Below are positions 25,996 to 35,260 of a stretch of 64,000 nucleotides of DNA, piece by piece. Made by a program: the position numbers and the translations under genes. Below the pieces are notes generated by a model that did not search any database, had not been told where the DNA came from, and saw nothing but the letters and a program-made list of their open reading frames with translations. Within the stretch, counting starts at the first letter, position 1. The number at the start of each line of letters is the position of its first letter. Source of the stretch: Anaerotruncus massiliensis (ex Togo et al. 2026) (GTDB taxonomy: Bacteria > Bacillota > Clostridia > Oscillospirales > Ruminococcaceae); the NCBI RefSeq assembly GCF_900199635.1, contig NZ_LT962686.1, positions 29,210 to 93,209 on the forward strand. The letters run 5' to 3'.

Positions 25996-27258
25996 ATGAA
26001 CAAAACAGGCTTTTCCCCGGCGGATATTCTGATTCCGCGGGAGGCGGACATGACGCGGTGGAGCGTCGTGGCTTGCGACCAGTACACCTCCGAGCCGGAG
26101 TACTGGAAGCGGGTCGCCCGCGAGGTGGGGGACGCCCCCTCCACGCTGGACATGATCCTGCCGGAGGTCTACCTCGACGAAAAGGAGGCCGGCGCGCGCA
26201 TCCCGCGCATCAACGCGGCGATGCGCCGCTATCTGGACGAGGGGCTCTTCCGCACCCTGCCCGAAAGCTACGTCTACCTCCAGCGCACCCTCGCCCCCGG
26301 CAAGGTGCGGCAGGGGCTGGTGGGCAAGCTCGACCTCGAGGAATACGAGTACGGCGCGGGCAGCCAGTCGCTCGTGCGGCCGACTGAGGGCACGGTGGAA
26401 AGCCGCCTGCCCCCCCGCATCCGGGTGCGGGAGGACGCGCCGCTCGAAAGCCCACACATCATGGTGCTGATCGACGACCCCGGCCGCACCGTCATCGAGC
26501 CGCTGCGCGCCCGGACGGGAAGCCTGCCCCGGCTCTACGACTTCGAGCTCATGGAGGGGGGAGGACGCATCTGCGGGTGGCGGGTCACCGGCCCCGAGGC
26601 CGCGCGGGTGGACGAGGCGTTCGGCGCGCTCGCGGAAAAGCTCGGCGACTACAGCGCGCGCTTCCCCGGCAAGCGGCCGCTGCTCATCGCGGTGGGAGAC
26701 GGCAACCACTCGCTGGCCACCGCCAAGGCCTGCTGGGAGCGGCTCAAAAAGACCCTCCCCGAGGAACAGCGTGAAACCCATCCCGCGCGCTACGCGCTCG
26801 TCGAGCTCGTGAACGTCCACGACGAGGCGCTCGAATTCGAGCCGATCCACCGCATCCTCTTCGGCGTGGACCCCGACCAGGTGCTCCGCGAGCTGCAAGG
26901 CTACTACGACACCGGCGAGGACGCGGTGGGCGGGCAGTCGTTTGAATACGTCTGCGGCTCCCGGCGGAGACGGCTCTACGTCGCCAACCCCTCCTCCCAG
27001 CTCGCCGCCGGGACGCTGCAGAACTTTATCGACTGGTACCTCGGCCGGTTCGGCGGCAAGGTCGACTACATCCACGGGGAGCAGGTGGTCGGGCACCTGT
27101 GCAAAAGCCCCGGGACGATCGGCTTTCTGCTGCCGGTCATGAAGAAGTCCCAGCTCTTTCCGACCGTCCTGCTCGACGGCGCGCTGCCCCGCAAGACCTT
27201 CTCGATGGGGCACGCGCATGAAAAACGCTACTATCTGGAGTGCCGGGCGATCCGGTAA
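25996..27258 (+). CDS. DUF1015 family protein
   Basis: About 420 residues, the normal length of DUF1015 proteins. Family stretches are the N-terminal WSVVACDQYTSEPEYW, QRTLAPGKVRQGLVG and the conserved IAVGDGNHSLATAKA. The reaction is unknown. ATG 25996 was chosen over ATG 25990 because AAGGCGG (25981-25987) is then 8 bases away. It precedes adenine deaminase by 24 bases and probably shares its transcript; the family is often found near amino-acid or nucleotide metabolism genes, which does not define a function here. Confidence 0.85.
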   Translation: MNKTGFSPADILIPREADMTRWSVVACDQYTSEPEYWKRVAREVGDAPSTLDMILPEVYLDEKEAGARIPRINAAMRRYLDEGLFRTLPESYVYLQRTLAPGKVRQGLVGKLDLEEYEYGAGSQSLVRPTEGTVESRLPPRIRVREDAPLESPHIMVLIDDPGRTVIEPLRARTGSLPRLYDFELMEGGGRICGWRVTGPEAARVDEAFGALAEKLGDYSARFPGKRPLLIAVGDGNHSLATAKACWERLKKTLPEEQRETHPARYALVELVNVHDEALEFEPIHRILFGVDPDQVLRELQGYYDTGEDAVGGQSFEYVCGSRRRRLYVANPSSQLAAGTLQNFIDWYLGRFGGKVDYIHGEQVVGHLCKSPGTIGFLLPVMKKSQLFPTVLLDGALPRKTFSMGHAHEKRYYLECRAIR

Positions 27259-27282
27259 ACAACAGCCTTTGGAGGTGCTTTC

Positions 27283-28983
27283 ATGAAACGGGAAATCCTC
27301 ATCGCGGCGGCTCTCGGCGAACGGGAGCCCGACCTCGTGCTCAAAAACGCGCGGGTCGTCAACGTCTTTTCCGGGGAGGTCGTCCCCGGCGACATCGCCA
27401 TCGCCGACGGGATGATTGCCGGCGTCGGCAGCTATGACAGCGGAAAAAGGGTCGTCGACCTCGGCGGGAAATTCGTCGCGCCCGGCTTCATCGACGCGCA
27501 CGTGCACGTCGAGTCGTCGATGGTGTCGCCGCCCGCCTACTGCACCGAGGCGCTCGGCTGGGGCACCACCACCCTCGTCACCGACCCCCACGAGATCGCG
27601 AACGTCGCGGGGGGCGCGGGGGTGCGGTTCATGCTCGACACCTCCGCGAAGCTGCCCGTCAACTACTATGTGCAGCTGCCCTCCTGCGTGCCTGCGACCC
27701 CCTTCGAGCACGCGGGCGAGGTGTTCACCGCCGAAAAGATGAAGCCCTTTACAGAGGAGCCGCGCGTCCTCGGGCTGGGCGAAATGATGAACTACCCGGG
27801 CGTCGCGGGCCGCGACCCCGCCGTCATGGCCAAATTCGAGCTCTTCTCCGGGCGCGTCGTCGACGGCCACGCGCCCGGCATCACCGGCAACGGCCTGCAG
27901 GCGTACATCGCGGCGGGCACCGGCACCGACCACGAGTCCACCTCCTGGGCCGAGGCGCACGAGAAGCTGCGCGCCGGGCTCGCGGTGCTCGTGCGGGAGG
28001 GCTCGGCCTGCAAAAACCTCGCGCCGATCATCGAGAGGGCGCTCGCCGACGGGGTGGACACCTCCCACATGGCCTTCTGCACCGACGACAAGCACCTCGC
28101 GGACATCCGCCGCGAGGGGACCATCCGCTGGAATGTGAAGCGCGCGGTCGAATGCGGCCTCGACCCCGTGAAGGCGATCCAGATGGCGACGATCAACGCC
28201 GCGCGCATCCACCGGCTCTACGACCTCGGCGCGGTCGCCGCGGGCTACCGGGCCGACCTCGTCGTCTTTACCGACCTGCGGGAGATCGACGTGCAGGCGG
28301 TCTACAAGGACGGGAAGGAATTTGTCCGGGGCGCCTTCTCCTTCGGGCTGATCGGCAGCGCGGGGGAGGACGACCCGATCACCCATTCGGTCCACCTCGC
28401 GCCGCTGGCCGACGGCTGCCTCGCGCTGCCAAAGCGGGAGAGCTACCCGGTCATCAACGTCATGCCCGGCAACGTCACGACCACCCGCACCGATCTCCCC
28501 GCCTCCGAGGTCGATTCGCTCATCGCGGCGGGGAAGCTGCGCAGGATCGCCGTCTTTGAGCGGCACCACGCCACCGGAAATGTCGGCGTGGGCCTCATCG
28601 CGGGCTACGGGCTCACCCACGGCGCGGTGGCCACCACCGTCGCGCACGACTCCCACAACCTCATCGTCGTGGGGGACAACGAGTCCGACATGCTCGCCGC
28701 CGTCCGGGAGATCGAGCGGGTGCAGGGCGGCTACACGATCGCCGCGGACGGCAAAATCCTCGGCACGCTACCGCTGCCCGTCGCGGGCCTCATGAGCAAC
28801 GAAACCGCCGACACCCTCATCCCCGCGCTCGACGGGATGATCGCCCTGGCGAAAAAACAGGGGGTCGCGGAGGGAATCGACCCGTTCATCACGCTGAGCT
28901 TCATGGCGCTGCCCGTCATCGGGGACATCCGCATCACCGACATGGGGATGTTCGACGTGACGAAATTCTCCTTCATCGAATGA
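27283..28983 (+). CDS. ade: Adenine deaminase
   Basis: 566 residues, the usual length of the bacterial Ade enzyme. It deaminates adenine to hypoxanthine in purine salvage, using a binuclear metal centre of the amidohydrolase fold. Metal-binding HVHVESS, the TDPHEIANV stretch, VDGHAPG and the C-terminal-domain stretch HDSHNLIVVGDN are all visible. TTTGGAGG precedes the ATG. The stop overlaps the start of the radical SAM gene (ATGA). No purine riboswitch is seen upstream. Confidence 0.95.
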   Translation: MKREILIAAALGEREPDLVLKNARVVNVFSGEVVPGDIAIADGMIAGVGSYDSGKRVVDLGGKFVAPGFIDAHVHVESSMVSPPAYCTEALGWGTTTLVTDPHEIANVAGGAGVRFMLDTSAKLPVNYYVQLPSCVPATPFEHAGEVFTAEKMKPFTEEPRVLGLGEMMNYPGVAGRDPAVMAKFELFSGRVVDGHAPGITGNGLQAYIAAGTGTDHESTSWAEAHEKLRAGLAVLVREGSACKNLAPIIERALADGVDTSHMAFCTDDKHLADIRREGTIRWNVKRAVECGLDPVKAIQMATINAARIHRLYDLGAVAAGYRADLVVFTDLREIDVQAVYKDGKEFVRGAFSFGLIGSAGEDDPITHSVHLAPLADGCLALPKRESYPVINVMPGNVTTTRTDLPASEVDSLIAAGKLRRIAVFERHHATGNVGVGLIAGYGLTHGAVATTVAHDSHNLIVVGDNESDMLAAVREIERVQGGYTIAADGKILGTLPLPVAGLMSNETADTLIPALDGMIALAKKQGVAEGIDPFITLSFMALPVIGDIRITDMGMFDVTKFSFIE

Positions 28984-29948
28984 AAAATCCCTTCCCGTAT
29001 TCCGACAGCAACAAGCGCTACCACACCTACACCTGTTTTCTCTCCCGCCGGTTCGGCGGCAAGGTCTCCCGTGTGCCGCTGAACGCGGGCTTCACCTGCC
29101 CCAACCTCGACGGGACGAAGGGCAGGGGAGGGTGCGTCTACTGCTCCCCCGCGGGCAGCGGGGAGTTCGGCGGCGACCCGCGCCTGCCCATCCGGGAGCA
29201 GTTCTCCCAGGTCGCCGCGCGCATGGCCGGCAAGTGGGATACCCCACGGCACATCGCCTATTTCCAGGCGCGCACCAACACCTACGCGCCCGCGGACACG
29301 CTGCGCCGCCTCTACGAGGAGGCGCTCGCCTGTCCCGGGGTGGTGGGGCTGGCGGTCGCCACCCGGCCCGACTGCCTGCCCGACGAGGTGTGCGGGCTGC
29401 TCGGGGAGCTGGCGCGGCGCACCTATCTGACCGTCGAGCTCGGGCTCCAAACCGTCCACGACGTGACGGGAGAGCGGATCAACCGCTGCCACAGCTACGC
29501 CGACTTCCTCGAAGGGGCCGGGAAGCTGCGGGCGCGGGGCGTACCGTTCGGCGTGCACCTGATCGACGGGCTGCCCGGCGAAACGCATGACATGATGGTC
29601 GAGACGGCGAAACGGGTCGGCGGGCTGCGCCCGCACCTCGTCAAGATCCATCTGCTGCACCTGCTCGAGGGCACCGCGCTCGCGCGGGAGTACCGGGAGA
29701 AGCCTTTCCCGCTGATGAGCCGCGACGAATATGTCCAAACCGTCTGCGACCAGCTCGAATGGCTGCCGTCCGAATGTGTGATCGGGCGGCTCACCGGTGA
29801 CGGCGACCCCGAAACGCTCATCGGGCCCGACTGGAGCCGCAAAAAGCTCTGCGTGCTCAACGAGATCGACAAGGAGCTCGCGCGCCGGGATTCCTGGCAG
29901 GGAAAGCGCCTCGGGAGCATGCCCGCCGGCGGCGCGGCCCCGGGCTGA
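28980..29948 (+). CDS. TIGR01212-type radical SAM protein (YtqA-like)
   Basis: 322 residues. The iron-sulfur cysteines are Cys40, Cys52 and Cys55 in CPNLDGTKGRGGCVYC, a spacing specific to this radical SAM subgroup. Further marks are IAYFQARTNTYAP, VATRPDC, VELGLQT and HLIDGLPGET. The subgroup is widespread in Firmicutes; some members have been linked to tRNA modification, but I cannot confirm a reaction from the sequence. It overlaps the adenine deaminase gene by four bases. Confidence 0.9.
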   Translation: MKNPFPYSDSNKRYHTYTCFLSRRFGGKVSRVPLNAGFTCPNLDGTKGRGGCVYCSPAGSGEFGGDPRLPIREQFSQVAARMAGKWDTPRHIAYFQARTNTYAPADTLRRLYEEALACPGVVGLAVATRPDCLPDEVCGLLGELARRTYLTVELGLQTVHDVTGERINRCHSYADFLEGAGKLRARGVPFGVHLIDGLPGETHDMMVETAKRVGGLRPHLVKIHLLHLLEGTALAREYREKPFPLMSRDEYVQTVCDQLEWLPSECVIGRLTGDGDPETLIGPDWSRKKLCVLNEIDKELARRDSWQGKRLGSMPAGGAAPG

Positions 29949-30000
29949 CGGGGCGAAGACGGCCCGGGCGGGCCTTCCGGCCGCCGGATACCGGGGCGAT

Positions 30001-30028
30001 ATTTCGCTAAAGTCGAGTTTAACGAAAT
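30001..30028. promoter_or_regulatory. 28-bp palindrome, candidate operator
   Basis: ATTTCG-C-TAAA followed by TTTA-A-CGAAAT around a GTCGAG centre, 110 bases upstream of the small interrupted membrane-protein gene. AT-rich dyads of this length in GC-rich DNA usually bind a dimeric regulator. Confidence 0.5.
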
Positions 30029-30137
30029 CCGGGTGGGAAGGTGGGACAGACAGCGCGCCCCGGACGGACAGCCCGCCAAACACGAACGTGGGACCGCCGC
30101 CGGACGCGGCGTGAGACAGACAAAGGAGGATACCGGT

Positions 30138-30413
30138 ATGAACCAGCTCTTCTCCGACATCTCCGGGCTTGAACGGTACAAGCTGTTCGGGGGTTACTAT
30201 CTGTAGCTGGGGGATCTTTTCATCTTCGCGCTGCTGCTTGTCACGATCCTCCTGACGGCGATCGTCGTGCTGCTCATCAAGCACAACGTCGATTATCACT
30301 ACTACCACAAGCTCGAGGAGGAAAACCGCCGCCTGCACTATGAGATCATCCAGCTGAAAGCCACCGAGGCCGTCCGGAAGGAACAGGCGGCCAGCAATCA
30401 GAGGAACGAATAG
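30138..30413 (+). pseudogene. Small coiled-coil membrane protein gene with an in-frame TAG
   Basis: A strong AAAGGAGGA lies 7 bases before ATG 30138. The frame runs 22 codons (MNQLFSDISGLERYK...), meets TAG at 30204-30206, then continues open for 68 more codons. The downstream part has one membrane helix (IFALLLVTILLTAIVVLLI) and a charged helix (HKLEEENRRLHYEIIQLK) before a second TAG at 30411. That final stop lies inside a perfect intrinsic terminator, so the unit ends exactly where an intact 91-residue gene would. No good internal start follows the first TAG. A single base change would restore it; readthrough is also possible. I do not recognise the family. Confidence 0.6.
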
Positions 30414-30435
30414 ATTTTCTATTCGTTCCTTTTTT
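30402..30435 (+). terminator. Intrinsic terminator overlapping the stop codon
   Basis: AGGAACGAATAG-ATTTT-CTATTCGTTCCT and a T5 tail. The left arm contains the TAG stop of the small membrane protein gene. Confidence 0.9.
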
Positions 30436-30499
30436 CGTTCCTTGTGCGGCCGCCCGGATTGTAGTAGAATGAAAAAAACGATATCGGGAGGTTTGGCTT

Positions 30500-32101
30500 A
30501 TGCAACTATCCTTTTTTGGCGCGGACCACGAGGTCACCGGCAGCTGCCACTATTTACAGGCGTGCGGGAAGAAAATCCTCATCGACTGCGGCATGCAGCA
30601 GGGCCCCGATGAATATGAGCATCAAGAGATCCCCTTTGCGCCGGGGGAAATCGACTATGTGCTGCTGACCCACGCGCATATCGACCACTCCGGCCGCCTT
30701 CCCCTGCTGGCAAAGCTGGGCTTCCGGGGCGCGATCTGCGCGACCGACGCGACCTGCGATCTCTGCGGCATCATGCTGCGCGACTCCGCGCACATCCAGG
30801 AGTTTGAGGCCGAGTGGAAAAACCGCAAGGGCAAACGCGCCGGCCGCGAGGAGATCGAGCCGATGTACACCATGCGGGACGCGGAGGCGGCGATCTCCCA
30901 GCTCGAGCCATACGTCTACAACCAGGTCGAACAGCTCTGCGACGGGATCGCCATCCGGTTCATCGACGCGGGCCATCTGCTCGGGTCCGCGAGTATCGAG
31001 CTGTGGGTCACCGAGGAGGACGTCACCAAAAAGCTCGTCTTTTCGGGCGATGTGGGCAACCTCAACCAGCCCCTCATCAACGACCCGAGCTATATCGCGG
31101 AGGCGGATTACGTCGTCGTGGAATCCACCTACGGCGACCGGCTCCACAATCCCCCGCCCGACTATGCCGAAAGCCTCGCCCAAATCATCCAGCGCACCTT
31201 CGACCGGGGCGGCAACGTCGTCATCCCCTCCTTCGCCGTCGGGCGCACGCAGGAGATGCTCTATTTCCTGCGCGACATCAAGGCGCGCGGGCTCGTCCAC
31301 GGGCACAACAACTTCCCCGTCTATGTCGACAGCCCGCTGGCCGTCGAGGCGACGAGCATCTTCCAGGACAACCGCGCCGACTTCGACGAGGAGGCCACCG
31401 AGCTCATCCGCCACGGCATTAATCCCATCACCTTCCTCGGCCTGCACCTCGCCATCACGAGCGACGAATCCAAGGCCATTAACTTCGACAACACCCCCAA
31501 GGTCATCCTCTCCGCCTCTGGCATGTGCGAGGCGGGCCGCATCAAGCACCACCTCAAGCACAACCTCTGGCGGCCGCAGTCGACCGTCGTCTTCGTCGGC
31601 TACCAGGCGGTCGGCACCCTCGGGCGCGCGCTCATGGAGGGCGCCAAATCCGTCAAGCTCTTCGGCGAGGCGATCGAAGTCGAGGCCGAGATCGTCTCCC
31701 TCGAGGGGGTCAGCGGCCACGCCGACCAGGCCGGGCTGCTCCGCTGGCTCGACGCGTTTGAAACCCCCATTGAACGGATCTTCGTGGTGCACGGCGAATC
31801 GGACGTGTGCGACTCCTTCGCCGCCCTGCTCGCCAAACGCTACAACGTCCCCGTCACCGCGCCCGACTACGGCGCGGGCTTCGACCTTTTGACCAACACC
31901 ATGCTCGAACCGGGCGTCAAGCGCGAGGTCATGAAACCCGCCGCCAAGCCCGAAAGCGTCTACACCGGCGTGTTCGGCCGCCTCTACGCCGCCGGGAAAC
32001 GCCTCATGGCCGTCATCGAGCACAACAGGGGCGGCGCCAACAAGGACCTCGCCAAATTTGCCGACCAGGTCAATTCCCTCTGCGACAAGTGGGACAGATA
32101 A
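30500..32101 (+). CDS. Beta-CASP metallo-beta-lactamase-fold hydrolase, putative ribonuclease
   Basis: 533 residues, single beta-CASP protein with C-terminal RNA-specificity region. The catalytic metal site is complete: THAHIDHSG, GHLLGSASIEL and FSGDVGN. Beta-CASP marks follow: VESTYGDR, IPSFAVGRTQE, VILSASGMCEAGRI and SGHADQ. Relatives are CPSF73-like nucleases and RNase J cousins that process RNA in the cytoplasm; the RNA target is unknown. It is preceded by a good GGGAGG site and has its own transcription unit after a terminator. Confidence 0.92.
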   Translation: MQLSFFGADHEVTGSCHYLQACGKKILIDCGMQQGPDEYEHQEIPFAPGEIDYVLLTHAHIDHSGRLPLLAKLGFRGAICATDATCDLCGIMLRDSAHIQEFEAEWKNRKGKRAGREEIEPMYTMRDAEAAISQLEPYVYNQVEQLCDGIAIRFIDAGHLLGSASIELWVTEEDVTKKLVFSGDVGNLNQPLINDPSYIAEADYVVVESTYGDRLHNPPPDYAESLAQIIQRTFDRGGNVVIPSFAVGRTQEMLYFLRDIKARGLVHGHNNFPVYVDSPLAVEATSIFQDNRADFDEEATELIRHGINPITFLGLHLAITSDESKAINFDNTPKVILSASGMCEAGRIKHHLKHNLWRPQSTVVFVGYQAVGTLGRALMEGAKSVKLFGEAIEVEAEIVSLEGVSGHADQAGLLRWLDAFETPIERIFVVHGESDVCDSFAALLAKRYNVPVTAPDYGAGFDLLTNTMLEPGVKREVMKPAAKPESVYTGVFGRLYAAGKRLMAVIEHNRGGANKDLAKFADQVNSLCDKWDR

Positions 32102-32183
32102 GCGCGCGTCCCTTTGGGATCCCGGCCATGGGACAGGAGGGTCAACGACCCTCCCCCGTGTGCCCTGATTGACCGCATACCCA

Positions 32184-32213
32184 GGCGGCCGCCCGAATGG
32201 GCGGCCGCCTTTT
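32184..32213 (+). terminator. Intrinsic terminator, GGCGGCCGCCC type
   Basis: GGCGGCCGCCC-GAAT-GGGCGGCCGCC followed by TTTT. A GGAGGGTC-AAC-GACCCTCC hairpin lies just upstream at about 32136. Confidence 0.8.
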
Positions 32214-32616
32214 GCGGGAACCGCAGTTTCCCGTCCCCGGTGCGCCGCGCACCCACCGGCAAAGGCCGTGCCTCCCCGGGAGCACTCCCAGTACGGTACC
32301 GGAGGCTCGCCGGCAAAGGCCGTGCCTCCCCCGGGAGCACTCCCGGGACGGTTCCGGAGGCTCTCAGGCAGAGGCATTGCGCCCGCGGCGCGGCGGCGGG
32401 CGGGATGCTGTCGGCTTGTCCGCTGATCCGTGAAACGGGCGCCGCCGACTTTGGCCGCAGGCCAACCGGAGGCGGCGCTGGGGGTCAAGGGGGCACAGCC
32501 CCCTGCGGCTTCTTTCCCCTATTTCTTGGGCGGCCAAGAAATAGGGCCGCCCGCCGGGGCGGGCCCCGGCAGCTCCGCCGCTTCCCGAGCGGCAACCCCT
32601 TGGAAAGTTTTAGGCC
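32214..32616. repeat. Hairpin-rich intergenic repeat block C
   Basis: About 400 bases matching the right half of blocks A, B and D. At the cloverleaf position only a remnant of the closing stem remains (CGGGAAC...GTTTCCCG around 32215-32233) with the three arms lost. The next module (GGCAAAGGCCGTGCCTCCCC...) is duplicated in tandem (about 32258-32366). The nested GGCGCCGCC hairpin, the 13-bp hairpin at 32517-32546 and the GCCGCT-type hairpin are retained. No gene. Confidence 0.75.
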
Positions 32617-32633
32617 CTCCGCAGGAGAAAAGG

Positions 32634-32662
32634 TTGACATCCCCCGCCCTCTGCTGTATTAT
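32634..32662 (+). promoter_or_regulatory. Sigma-70-type promoter for the paired lipoprotein genes
   Basis: Consensus TTGACA at 32634 and TATTAT at 32657 with a 17-base spacer, 45 bases before the start codon. Confidence 0.8.
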
Positions 32663-32706
32663 TGTATTGATAGAATAACACATATAACACAAGCGGAGGT
32701 ATCTTG

Positions 32707-33468
32707 ATGAAACGTGTTTTTGCAACCGCGGCGGCGGTTCTCTTCGCCGCGCTGACGCTCGCCTCCTGCATGTTCCTCCCGCCCCATGCGGGCGGCTCTG
32801 CGGCAGGCGGAAATGCAGGCGATCCTGGCGCGGCCGCCGGACCCGCGGAGGACGGAGCGGCTTCCAGGAGCCTCTTCGGCGCAGGGGAAGCCGCCTCCGA
32901 AGCGGGCGCGGCTTCCGCCGCGCCGGGGGACGACGGCTATGTCGCCGAGGCCAACCGGATCGCGATGGAGTTTGTCGACGGCCCGACCGGCCGCTACCTG
33001 AAGGGGGAGCTCTCCGAGGACGCGTTCAAGGCCGAGGCCGCCGCCGCGCGGGACGCCCTCCTGGATAACGCGCGGGAGGCGCTCACGGCGCTCGGCTTCT
33101 CGGGCGCGGAGCTGGAGGAGCTGATGGCGGCGGAGACCGAGATGATCGGCGACGTCTATCTCTGCGTCGAGGACGTGATGAGGCCGGCCAGAGAGCTGGC
33201 CGCGCTCGAGGACACCACCTACGGGGAAGACAACCCGTTCGGCGCGTTCAAGGACGTCATGGGCCCGATCGGCGAGCTGACCGCCGCCGGAAAAAAGTGG
33301 GCGGGCGTCCTCCGTGCGGATCAGGCGGCGCTCGAGGCGCTTGAAAGCCGGTATGCCGGGCGGTTTCCCGCGGGCTACCTCATCGCGCTGACCTCCAAGA
33401 CCCAGGCCGACCAGTACGCGGACGACCTCGACATGGGGGATTTCTCCTCCCTCTTCCCGCAGGGTTGA
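32707..33468 (+). CDS. Lipoprotein of unknown function
   Basis: 253 residues. The signal peptide ends in LTLASC, so the protein should be lipid-anchored on the outer face of the membrane. An Ala/Gly-rich spacer of about 60 residues follows, then a helical acidic domain (for example FKAEAAAARDALLDNAREALTALGF) without any family I recognise. GGAGG precedes ATG 32707 by 7 bases. The next gene, 59 bases downstream, is also a short lipoprotein, and both probably share the TTGACA promoter upstream. Confidence 0.75.
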   Translation: MKRVFATAAAVLFAALTLASCMFLPPHAGGSAAGGNAGDPGAAAGPAEDGAASRSLFGAGEAASEAGAASAAPGDDGYVAEANRIAMEFVDGPTGRYLKGELSEDAFKAEAAAARDALLDNAREALTALGFSGAELEELMAAETEMIGDVYLCVEDVMRPARELAALEDTTYGEDNPFGAFKDVMGPIGELTAAGKKWAGVLRADQAALEALESRYAGRFPAGYLIALTSKTQADQYADDLDMGDFSSLFPQG

Positions 33469-33527
33469 CCCTTCCCCGCGTGTGACCGAACCCAACCACC
33501 CCGCGCCACAGAATTGGAGGCTTTCCG

Positions 33528-34127
33528 ATGAAACGCGCCACTCTGCTTTTGGCCGCGGCCCTCATTGCCGCGCTCTCCCTGACCTCCTGCGCCCACCTGG
33601 GGATCTCGACGCCCCAGCCCAACCAGGAGGTCCCCTGGAAGGACGAGACCGCCGCCGCGTTCGGGGAAATCGCCGGCGGGAGCGTCACCTCCGCCGTGAC
33701 CGACGGGGGGATCGGCGTGGTCACACGCGATTCAAGGGTGCACGGGCAGGCGGCGGTCCTCTACCTCGACATGAAGGAGGACGCCGGCGTGTCCGTCTCC
33801 TGCCGGATCACCGGCGCGAGCCGGGCGGTCAAGCTCTCCTACCGGGCCCCCGACGGGAGCGTGACCACGCTGGCCGGGACGAAAAAGGAGACGGAGGCGG
33901 AGGGGGTTTCCCTCTCCCTCCAGGCGGGGCTCGGCGCGCTGGTGCTCGAGGGCAACGCCTCCTGCACCCTCCGGCTCACCGTGGCGGGGCTCGACCCCGA
34001 AACGGTCCGTTACGTCAACTCCCTCTCCCCCGGAACCCCCGGCGCGGAAAGCCTCCTCGACCGGGAACCCGGGGAGAAGCTCCCCACGCTCGACGAGCTG
34101 GCGGAGGCGCTCGAATCCCTCCCCTGA
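33528..34127 (+). CDS. Lipoprotein of unknown function
   Basis: 199 residues. Signal peptide with lipobox SLTSCA. The mature part looks beta-rich (repeated short hydrophobic stretches such as AVLYLDM, VSVSCRI and LRLTVAGL), suggesting a small beta-sandwich, followed by a short helical tail. No catalytic motif and no family is recognised. TTGGAGG precedes the ATG. It ends 13 bases before a bidirectional terminator. Confidence 0.7.
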   Translation: MKRATLLLAAALIAALSLTSCAHLGISTPQPNQEVPWKDETAAAFGEIAGGSVTSAVTDGGIGVVTRDSRVHGQAAVLYLDMKEDAGVSVSCRITGASRAVKLSYRAPDGSVTTLAGTKKETEAEGVSLSLQAGLGALVLEGNASCTLRLTVAGLDPETVRYVNSLSPGTPGAESLLDREPGEKLPTLDELAEALESLP

Positions 34128-34140
34128 CCGCGAAAAATCC

Positions 34141-34179
34141 AAAACAGGCCGCGTATCGCACGATACGCGGCCTGTTTTT
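34141..34179. terminator. Bidirectional terminator between convergent genes
   Basis: AAAACAGGCCGCGTATCG-CA-CGATACGCGGCCTGTTTT with T-tracts on both strands. Confidence 0.92.
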
Positions 34180-34188
34180 CGTCCGCCG

Positions 34189-35205
34189 TCAGCCGGGGAA
34201 AACGCCGTCGATGGCCAGCTCGGTGAGGCCCTCCATGTAGTTTTCCTCGAACTCGGTGGTGAAGTGCAGCTCGGGCATGCTGCCCGTGGGGGACTCCTGC
34301 GTGAAGTGGAAGCGCGGCACCGAGTGGGCCGGGAACCGCTCCCGCACGAACGCCCGGACCGCCTCGCGGTCGACGGGGATCTGCCGGTCGTGGCTGATCA
34401 CGAGGAAGCGGGGGTTGACGACCGAGATGATCGCCGCCACCTGGCTTTTGATCTGGTCGGTCAGGCTTTCCTGCGGCGGCCAGACGTTGGCGACCTCGCC
34501 CGCGAAGCCCGAGAAGCCGTTGACGATCTTACCGTCCACGATGATCCCCGAGCCGGGGCCGGTGCGGTTCTGGAAGAGGTAGGCCATGCTGTCGTTCTTG
34601 AGCGACACCTCGATATGCCGCCGGAAAAAGCCGAACGCCATCGCGTTCACGTCGTTGACCGCCTCGACCGGGAGCTGGCAGCGCTTTTCAAGCTCGCCCG
34701 CCACGTCGCTCCCCACGAGGTAAAAGTCCGCCTGGGAGATGTAGAGCAGCCGTCCGTCGAGCACGGTGCCCGACATGCCCAGCTCGATCAGCCGGATGTT
34801 CGGGAACCGCCCGCGCACGTCGCTGACCAGCTCCGCCATCCGCGCGATGTGGGTCTGCCCCACGACGGGCAGGCTCCCCTCCTCCTTCGTCCTGCGCGCG
34901 AGGTTGACCACCCGGTACTGGAGCCGGTCCAGAGTCAGGATGATCGCCAGCACGTGGGTGTGGTCGTAGTTGAGGCGGTACTTTTCCCCGCTGCGCCCGC
35001 CGAGGGAATCCTCCTTGCCCGCGCTCTCTGCCTCCCCCCGCGCGGCCATGTCCGCCAGCACCTTGGCGACCGTCGGATGGCTGAGCCCCAGCCCGCCCGC
35101 GATGTCCATCTTGGTGCATTCGCCGTATTCCATCAGGAACCGTTTGACCAGTTTCTCGTTGCTCTCGCGCATGTCCGCCGCGCGGAAGCCCTCCATGTTC
35201 GCCAT
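34189..35205 (-). CDS. ROK-family transcriptional regulator (NagC/XylR type)
   Basis: 338 residues. An N-terminal winged helix-turn-helix (ESNEKLVKRFLMEYGECTKM, then LGLSHPTVAKVLADM) is joined to a ROK sugar-binding domain (GMSGTVLDG, AVNDVNAMAFGFF, GSGIIVDGKIV). The kinase active site is not conserved, as expected for repressors of this class. They usually sense a free or phosphorylated sugar. ATG 35205 follows AAGGGGC by about 9 bases. Upstream lie a good promoter and two direct repeats, so autoregulation is plausible; no sugar operon adjoins it, so the regulon is unknown. Confidence 0.85.
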   Translation of the reverse strand: MANMEGFRAADMRESNEKLVKRFLMEYGECTKMDIAGGLGLSHPTVAKVLADMAARGEAESAGKEDSLGGRSGEKYRLNYDHTHVLAIILTLDRLQYRVVNLARRTKEEGSLPVVGQTHIARMAELVSDVRGRFPNIRLIELGMSGTVLDGRLLYISQADFYLVGSDVAGELEKRCQLPVEAVNDVNAMAFGFFRRHIEVSLKNDSMAYLFQNRTGPGSGIIVDGKIVNGFSGFAGEVANVWPPQESLTDQIKSQVAAIISVVNPRFLVISHDRQIPVDREAVRAFVRERFPAHSVPRFHFTQESPTGSMPELHFTTEFEENYMEGLTELAIDGVFPG

Positions 35206-35260
35206 ATCGCAAAGCCCCTTTCCAAAGACCGCCGGCTGTTGTGGGTTTCCTTCCGGCTTT

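Noticed and set aside
25843..28656. A 937-codon minus-strand frame opposite DUF1015 and adenine deaminase
   Set aside because: Shadow of two well-supported plus-strand genes; no recognisable domain.
30204..30206. Genome-wide reassignment of TAG as a sense codon
   Set aside because: Several intact neighbouring genes end in TAG at the expected length, including the second stop of the same gene.
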